In this document: one piece after another, positions 58,147 to 64,000 of the stretch
How the letters are laid out: the number at the start of each line of letters is the position of its first letter
Position numbering within the stretch: position 1 is the stretch's first letter
DNA from: Carya illinoinensis
Taxonomy: Eukaryota; Streptophyta; Magnoliopsida; Fagales; Juglandaceae
Reading direction: 5' to 3'
Length of the DNA: 64,000 nucleotides
NCBI RefSeq assembly: GCF_018687715.1
Contig: NC_056760.1
Location: 42,416,501-42,480,500 of the forward strand
The notes under the pieces: generated by a model
What the model saw: only the letters and a program-made list of their open reading frames with translations
What the model was told of the DNA's origin: nothing
Database searches by the model: none
Made by a program: the position numbers and the translations under genes

Positions 58147-60190
58147 ACCTGTTTCAAAATCTTCCTCAATAACATCTTCGTTATCATCATTAATCTCTTC
58201 TTCATCCTCCATATCCACTTCCTTCCCCGAATTCTTCTTTTTCTTCTTCTTCTAACTCTTTTTCTTCTTCTTCTTCTTCTTCCTCACTTACTTTGGACAG
58301 GTCGAGATGGATGGGCTGTGGGATGTCATTGCTACACAAGGGGAGTAACTCGAGTGCACCGAGGTCAACAAACAAGTTAATACCCTTTCCATCTTCCTGG
58401 TAGGCCTCTACACTTGAAGTGTCATTTTCATCTTCACTATTTTCATGATTCGTATTCGTTTCTGCTTCATATATATTTCGAAGGACAAAGTTTTGTACGA
58501 CTCGCCAATTATCTCTCCAATATCTTCATCAACACTTTTCATTGGTTCAATCAAGTAATAGACTTGGGTAGTTTGACAAGCCAATACAAATGGATCATTT
58601 CCGTGCCATTTAGATGTAGTATTGACAATCTTAAAGTGATTATCCTTATGTATTGAAATTCGAACATCGCTTAGATCCCACCAATCACATTTAAAGACAT
58701 ATGTTATAGACCTACCCAGATATTTCAATCCGATAATATCACGTATGACATTATAATAGTCAATATCATCTGTTTCATGACTCCCCCTGACTAACACACT
58801 ACAGTTTTAAGTCTTTCTATTATGTTCATGGTCTAGAGTATGGAATATATAACCTTGAACCGTGCATGCAATGTATCAAAGTGCTCTGTTTGAAGGACCA
58901 CGAGTCAAGGCATACAATTAAGGAGAAACTAATCCGGGATCACGAGCACGTTGTTTCAAAATCTAACAATTAATATAGTATATACTTATTAAAAGTTCCA
59001 AAATCTAACATATATTTTTAGTTCATACTCGTTGTTCAAACCATCCAGAAAATTCTTTCTCATATCTTGCTTCTATATTTTCTACACCTTATGTCCTAAG
59101 TTTGTCCATGTGCTCACTGTATCAAATTGCAAAGTAATATTATTTTGAGCACCAAAGTTATAGTTAACCTTTTTAAACTATAATTATACCCAACATGCAA
59201 CGACATACTTGATATAGTAATCAATCTCCTAGTAATTATTTAGCACTTACCACTAAACTTTACCCAACTCTCCACCAATTAAATCATAATTTGTTTGTGC
59301 ACCCAAAAGTCGTACATTCTGTGAAAACACTGATAGCTCATGAGGAGGAGTAGCAAGATTAGCATTTCACTCTTGATCATTAAATTGTATCTCAACACCA
59401 TGAAGATATAGAGAGAAAAATGTTAACCATTCATCATGTATATAGGCATCTGCTATTGAATCCTCAGCTCTAACTTTATTTCCAACAGTGCACTTGAATC
59501 GACCTAAATATCTTTCAACTGGATACATCCAACGGTACTACACCTGTCCACCTAATAGTATCTCCCGGGGTAAATGTACTGCTAAATGGACCATGACATA
59601 AAAAAATGATAGTGAAAAGATCTGCTCGAATTTACATAGTATAGTAGCAATGTTGTCTTCCATCTTCTGCAACATATCTCAATTTACTACCCAAGCGCAT
59701 AAATTCTTGAAAAACATACAGAATTTAGATATGGCAACATGTACATTATATGTCAGCTTCCCACAAATTCCCACCTGTAATAATTTCTAAAAAAATACAT
59801 GACAGGCATGACTTTTCAATCCACTTATTTTCCAGTCATCAGGGCTCATACATCTACCGATATTTGAAGCAAACCCATATTGAAACTTCACAACTTGCAA
59901 CCATTTTTAGAAGTCCATCGTCTCCTCCATCGTCATCGTAAAACATGCATGCAGCATGACCATCCTGTCACCTTCCACCCGCAAAGGTAGATTATGTTTA
60001 ATTCGTATTCTCTTAAGATCTTTCCTCATCTTGATCGTGTCCTTCGTCTTTTTGTTAATACACATCAATGTACCTAGTATATTATCATAGATATTCTTCT
60101 CTATGTGCATTATATTCAAACTGTGTCGTAACATGCAGGAAGACTAATACGGCAAGTAAAAAATAATAATAATACACTTTGTCCAATTCA
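58147..60190 (-). pseudogene. CACTA transposase (TNP2 type), N-terminally cut
   Basis: From right to left on the minus strand: the end of the Transposase_21 domain (about 60,160-59,907) reads MLRHSLNIMHIEKNIYDNIL and TKDTIKMRKDLK, with a stop where LPYW is expected. DUF4218 (about 59,650-59,270) reads VHLPREILLGG, YRWMYPVERYLGRFK and YLHGVEIQFN. DUF4216 (58,797-58,408) reads KYLGRSITYVFKCDWWDLSD and DPFVLACQTTQVYYL. A Glu-rich tail is encoded by a (TTC)n tract at about 58,250-58,285. The N-terminal half of the transposase is missing because unrelated sequence begins at about 60,190. Confidence 0.88.
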
Positions 60191-60199
60191 ATTCTGCTG

Positions 60200-61470
60200 C
60201 ACCTTGCTTTCCCTTGTTCTTTCCAGAATCTTTGCCAAAATTGTTCGCACTAACATGTATCAGTTCTTCCACTATCTCTTCCCCAGACAACTCATTTGGT
60301 GCAATTCTATCCTCTACTCTCCCATTAAACTTAGCACCTTCTCATCTCCAACAGGTTGTCTTGCTTGCAAATGTTCTGTTAGTCCTCTTGTCGAGGGGAA
60401 AGGGAAGAGACCCAGGTAGAGTTCATCAGCTTCATTGGATTCTGATGACGACATTCCCCCTTTTCTTAGATGGTCTTTTGGTAGGGACATTTGTTCCACG
60501 ATCTTCCCGACCCCCAGCTAGTGGAAAGGGGATTACTTCATTATTGACCTCGAGCGTGCCATCCCCTTACTCGCGTTGTGTTGGAGATTCAAATCCCTCT
60601 TCACTGTTTCAGCAAACACATTCTCTAGCAGTTTTAGCATGCTCTAGCGACCCTGTTCTCCCATATCTCCCAGAGCCATTCTTCTCAGGTGCCACGGCGT
60701 GTATCCTCATCAGGGGAGTCTGTGGGCGCATCTGAGGCTTCTCCTGTCACTGTTGGGGCTGGGACAAGCTTGGGAAATGCTTTATGTGAGAAGGCGTGTA
60801 TTGGAGTTCTTCCCATAAAGGGGGTAGCGCGCTCACCCAGGAATAGAGGAGACCATGTGCATTGGGCCCCGCTGGTGGCTCTTGACTTAGAGGAGTCTCT
60901 AGTCCAGGTTAGTTCCTTCATCCCTAGTCCCAAGCTGTCGTGATGCTTAGGCCATCGTCTAGATGAACATTTTCTTGATAAGGTGTGGGTCAGGGTGCGG
61001 CCCTCGTAGTGGATGACCAAAAGAGGCTGGAACTCAGGAACTGAGCGTCCCTCTCCTTGGCCCGTGGGATTCTAGGTGACGCCAAAGGCGAGTGGGGATC
61101 TCGGGAAGGGCTGGAAGATTCCCTGGCTGACCTGCACTTGTAGAAAACCTAGGAGGAGGTCACCTTGTGTTATCACAATCTCAGACGTGAGTTAGATATG
61201 AGAGAAAACCTTCAGGAGATGCTCAATCGTTTGTCGGAGAAGCTCGAAGGACTACAAGCTGCGAATGTGGACCTGAGTAGGAGATGTAACTCTACCAATA
61301 CTTCTCGCCAATTTACCGAGAGAGGGTTCTTGCAGGTTTCCAAGTCCCTCACCAAGAGGTGGAAATCTCTCAGGGTCATGCGGGCTAAGTGGCGAGAACT
61401 GGCACTAAAAGACTACTTGTTGTCGAATCTCAAGGTCGACATGGCATCTCTGGACCTTGCACTATGAACC
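60200..61470 (+). pseudogene. Possible retroelement-encoded protein with coiled coil
   Basis: This GC-richer stretch has plus-strand frames that change several times. The clearest is 61,165-61,467, with RENLQEMLNRLSEKLEGLQA and a continuing heptad-like pattern of Leu and charged residues up to a stop. A similar coiled-coil C-terminus is found in plant proteins annotated as putative gypsy-type transposon proteins, often carried by large non-autonomous retroelements. I do not recognise a definite domain, so the assignment rests on composition, the adjacent repeat-rich sequence and its position inside a broken CACTA element. Confidence 0.35.
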
Positions 61471-63480
61471 CCAGTCTAGTGGTTCTCGAGGCGGGAGCTC
61501 AAATTGAAGTGGATCTGGTTCCCAGGGCTTTTTAGGTCATTCCGGTGGTGCTTGTGGCCATTCCGAACCCCCCGAAGGATATTGCTGAATATGAGAAGGG
61601 GCATTCCAATACTATCTAGAAGGGCTTTGAGGTCTTATAGTTGCTTTTCTTCTTTATTTATTTATTTATTTATTTTTATGCTTTGGTGTGTAGTCCTTGT
61701 TTTTTTTTCCCTTTCCCTTGTCTTTCCTAATTGTACATACCACCTTTTATGGATTTAGTATGCTTTGGTGTTTCTTTGTTCTATTTTATATTTAGTATTC
61801 TTTGTGCTCTCCTTGCAGTCAGTATTTCTCAGCACCTACACCGCGGCGTCTTGTCATCCACTGGGTCACTAAGGCATCCATGCCTTCCCCTGTGTGTTGA
61901 GACCCCCATCGTTGTACTCTTCTTGACTTGACCCATGCCACAAGTATTAATTATCGTTCAGTGTGTCTCGTCAGATGTGACAAGTGACAGGTAGTGCACA
62001 TTTCCCAAGCCTGAGAAGCAGTGTACGATCCCTTGGCTCGGCAATATAAGGTCCCCCCCCTGGTCAGTTGTGTCTATCACACATTTCCCTTCATCCGCCC
62101 AGGGTCTCCTTTTCTCTTCCAAGTGATTGGCTCCTTCCTTGGCTAAACTTCCACTTTTTTTATCTGTTTCCCCTGGGGCACTGCTTCATAGAAGACTGAT
62201 GCCATGTTGAATGAAAGAGACTGTAAGGTCCTCTCCAAAGGAGAATAGGCCATCCTTTTCTGACCTTAAATCAGCAGTTATCATCGTCTTGACCTTACAA
62301 CCCTTGTGTAGGTATCCCACAATTCTTTGGGGTGGTTCCCAAAGGTGTACATCGTCCCCTGTCATTTAGGGGACTACCATGGGACTGATGTGAGTCAAGT
62401 TATATAGGGTCCTCGTTCAATGGGTTTTACTATCTCAGCACCGGTCTCATAGCTTTGGTTTCCTAACGATGTCCTGACCCAATCGGTCGGGCGGGTCGAG
62501 TTAAGCACATGCACTTACCCCTGTTACAAATGGGAGTCATCACAGGGGAGAGGTCACTCATACTTCTCTATGCCTAAGGTGGAAGTGAGAATGACTAGGC
62601 TCTCACCCCAGAAGGGCAATCCTGCAACCCCAACTTTTCAGCCAAAGGTACCGCAGTGTACCCCGTCAAGCCCGACCTTGTTTTGGATCTTTCTTGACTT
62701 TTGTCTCTTTGCACGATTTTTTGAAAATTTTTTGTAACTTTCCAATGTAATAGTTCTGATAGTTGATGAATAAAACATTCTTTTGTTTATGCCCTCAATT
62801 TTTGTCGTTCTTTCTTGATTTATTTGCCTACACTTTGCACATGCCCCTCGCGGGTGGTAAGATGGTGGTTGTTTGTCGAGACTTGGCACTTTCTTTAAAT
62901 GTGAAGAGTGCATAACTTATCATGCTATCATAATAATACCAAGTGATGGATAGTACCTCGCCGAGTATCATGGCCTTTTATCTGCTTATATTCATGAGGA
63001 TCAACTACTTAGGTTGAACAAACTTAACCTTAGCATATGGTGTTTTTTGCACGTAGGGTTGGCCTTGGTCGGGCCCACTTAGCTACTTAAGCCATGTTGG
63101 CCCACATTTTCCCAACGGGCATGGCATGAAAGGTTGGGTTCGACCCACGACTCATCCACATATTTGACAAAAGCTAGGACCTTGCTAACCCTCATGCTCG
63201 AGAGGGATTGAGCGGCACGCAAGTCTATAATCACCCAGAAATCCTTCCCCTTCACTTAAACCTTTTGCAAAGGCCAAGTGACACGTAACGCTAGATGCAC
63301 CCCGTTGACCCTCATGCTTGGCGAGAAGGGTTGCTTATCAGCATTGTAGAAATCAAACCGGTTAGTGTAAGTAATCACTGAAGTTGGCAAACCTGGGTTA
63401 TCTTGCTATTGTGTGAAGCATTGAAATGTTATCCACCTGCAAAGTTTCTCTTTTCTAAAATCTCATTGGGTAGTCTTGGG
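61471..63480. other. Probable retroelement non-coding sequence
   Basis: This has T-rich stretches (near 61,650-61,720), pyrimidine-rich leader-like sequence, and C+G-richer segments with GGTGGTTCCC- and GGGCATGG-type words. No domain is seen on either strand. Neither LTR boundaries nor a second copy were found in the window. It probably belongs to the element that interrupts the CACTA transposase. Confidence 0.4.
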
Positions 63481-63995
63481 ACTATCTCGCACTCTGCCTA
63501 GGGGGGACATGGGTGCCTCAAATCACACCCTTCCCTTTAGGCCCCTAGGGAGAGGTAATCATCCATTCGTCGCAACAGGACAGGGTAATGTTCGGGCAGT
63601 CTCAGGGTTGGACCTGCTCTCCTCCGTGTGGGAGATCTGACTAGCCTAGAGCTAGTACCGCCTATTGACCTTCACATGGAGGTTGCCCGTTTGGGCAGTT
63701 TATGACTGTACCCACTCTCGTCCATTGATGTCGCAGGAAATGGGAGTAAGGGCTAGGCTGGAGCTCTGCCCACTATTCATTGTGGTGAAACGGGGTATGT
63801 TCGGGCAACTTAAGGGCTAGACCCGCTATCCCCCGTGGTAGGTTCGAGATGTCCTCTGGCTCGTACCGCCCTTTGGTACCCCGAGGTGAGGTAATCTGTT
63901 TGGGTAATCCCTGACTAGACTCGTTCCCGTCAGTCAAAGCCCATGGTGAAAGTAAGTCGATGTGCGATCAGGGTTTGCCGGCTTCCCATCGCGAG
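63480..63995. repeat. ~105-bp degenerate tandem array
   Basis: The phrase GT(T/C)(T/C)GGGCA(G/A), followed by a (G/A)CTAGACC/TGTACCC-like word and CTCTCGTCC/CTATCCCCC, starts at about 63,590, 63,689, 63,799 and 63,898 (spacings 99, 110, 99). Each unit also contains a GAGGT(A/T)-like joint. It continues to the window edge. The copies are strongly diverged, so the array is old. Confidence 0.7.
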
Positions 63996-64000
63996 AGGGA

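Overview
This is nuclear DNA from a flowering plant, most likely a woody eudicot. The evidence is an intron-bearing GARP transcription-factor gene of plant type, remnants of a plant LRR receptor kinase and of a plant methionine aminopeptidase, and very many plant transposable elements in a base composition rich in A+T and CT/TA microsatellites. I cannot name the species from sequence alone. I see no bacterial operons, rRNA genes, CRISPR arrays or confident tRNA genes.

Only one gene looks intact: a five-exon GARP/MYB-like transcription factor on the minus strand at 34.4-36.1 kb, with all four introns GT-AG and two EAR-type repression motifs. A 76-codon reading frame at 13.7 kb may encode a small single-pass membrane protein resembling the N-terminus of ATL RING-H2 proteins. 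Broken host genes are an LRR receptor kinase (1.1-1.7 kb) and a methionine aminopeptidase (44.1-44.9 kb).

The rest is a nested record of transposition. At 2.9-9.1 kb a short poly(A) retroposon (14-bp target duplication) is split by a decayed Ty1/copia element (5-bp duplication AATAC). At 19.36-31.79 kb lies an L1-type LINE on the minus strand, about 6.0 kb once its guests are subtracted. It is split by a 2.73-kb solo LTR in ORF2 (duplication GATAT) and a 3.66-kb LTR element with no recognisable protein in ORF1 (duplication GCTTG). Its 5' junction carries a 58-bp inverted copy of the neighbouring DNA. From 40 to 48 kb there are LINE 3' fragments, a 708-bp hAT-type non-autonomous element, CACTA-like tips with ~240-bp repeats, the aminopeptidase pseudogene, and a second solo LTR (45.35-47.62 kb, duplication AAATC). 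A RICESLEEPER-like hAT transposase (48.25-51.53 kb, minus) is cut by a second copy of the poly(A) retroposon family. From 54.3 to 60.2 kb a CACTA (En/Spm) element on the minus strand retains TNP2-type and Ptta-type transposase remnants and a terminal block of repeats; a third retroposon copy sits inside it. From about 60.2 kb to the end is a large unidentified, probably retroelement-derived sequence with a coiled-coil reading frame and a ~105-bp tandem array.

No novel protein-coding system is visible. The most unusual observations are the filler and inverted sequence at two retroposon 5' junctions, the protein-less LTR family with 153-bp repeats and a TATA box in a perfect hairpin, and the family of retroposons whose 3' ends hold serial short hairpins. 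All repeat boundaries and exon limits were read by eye.
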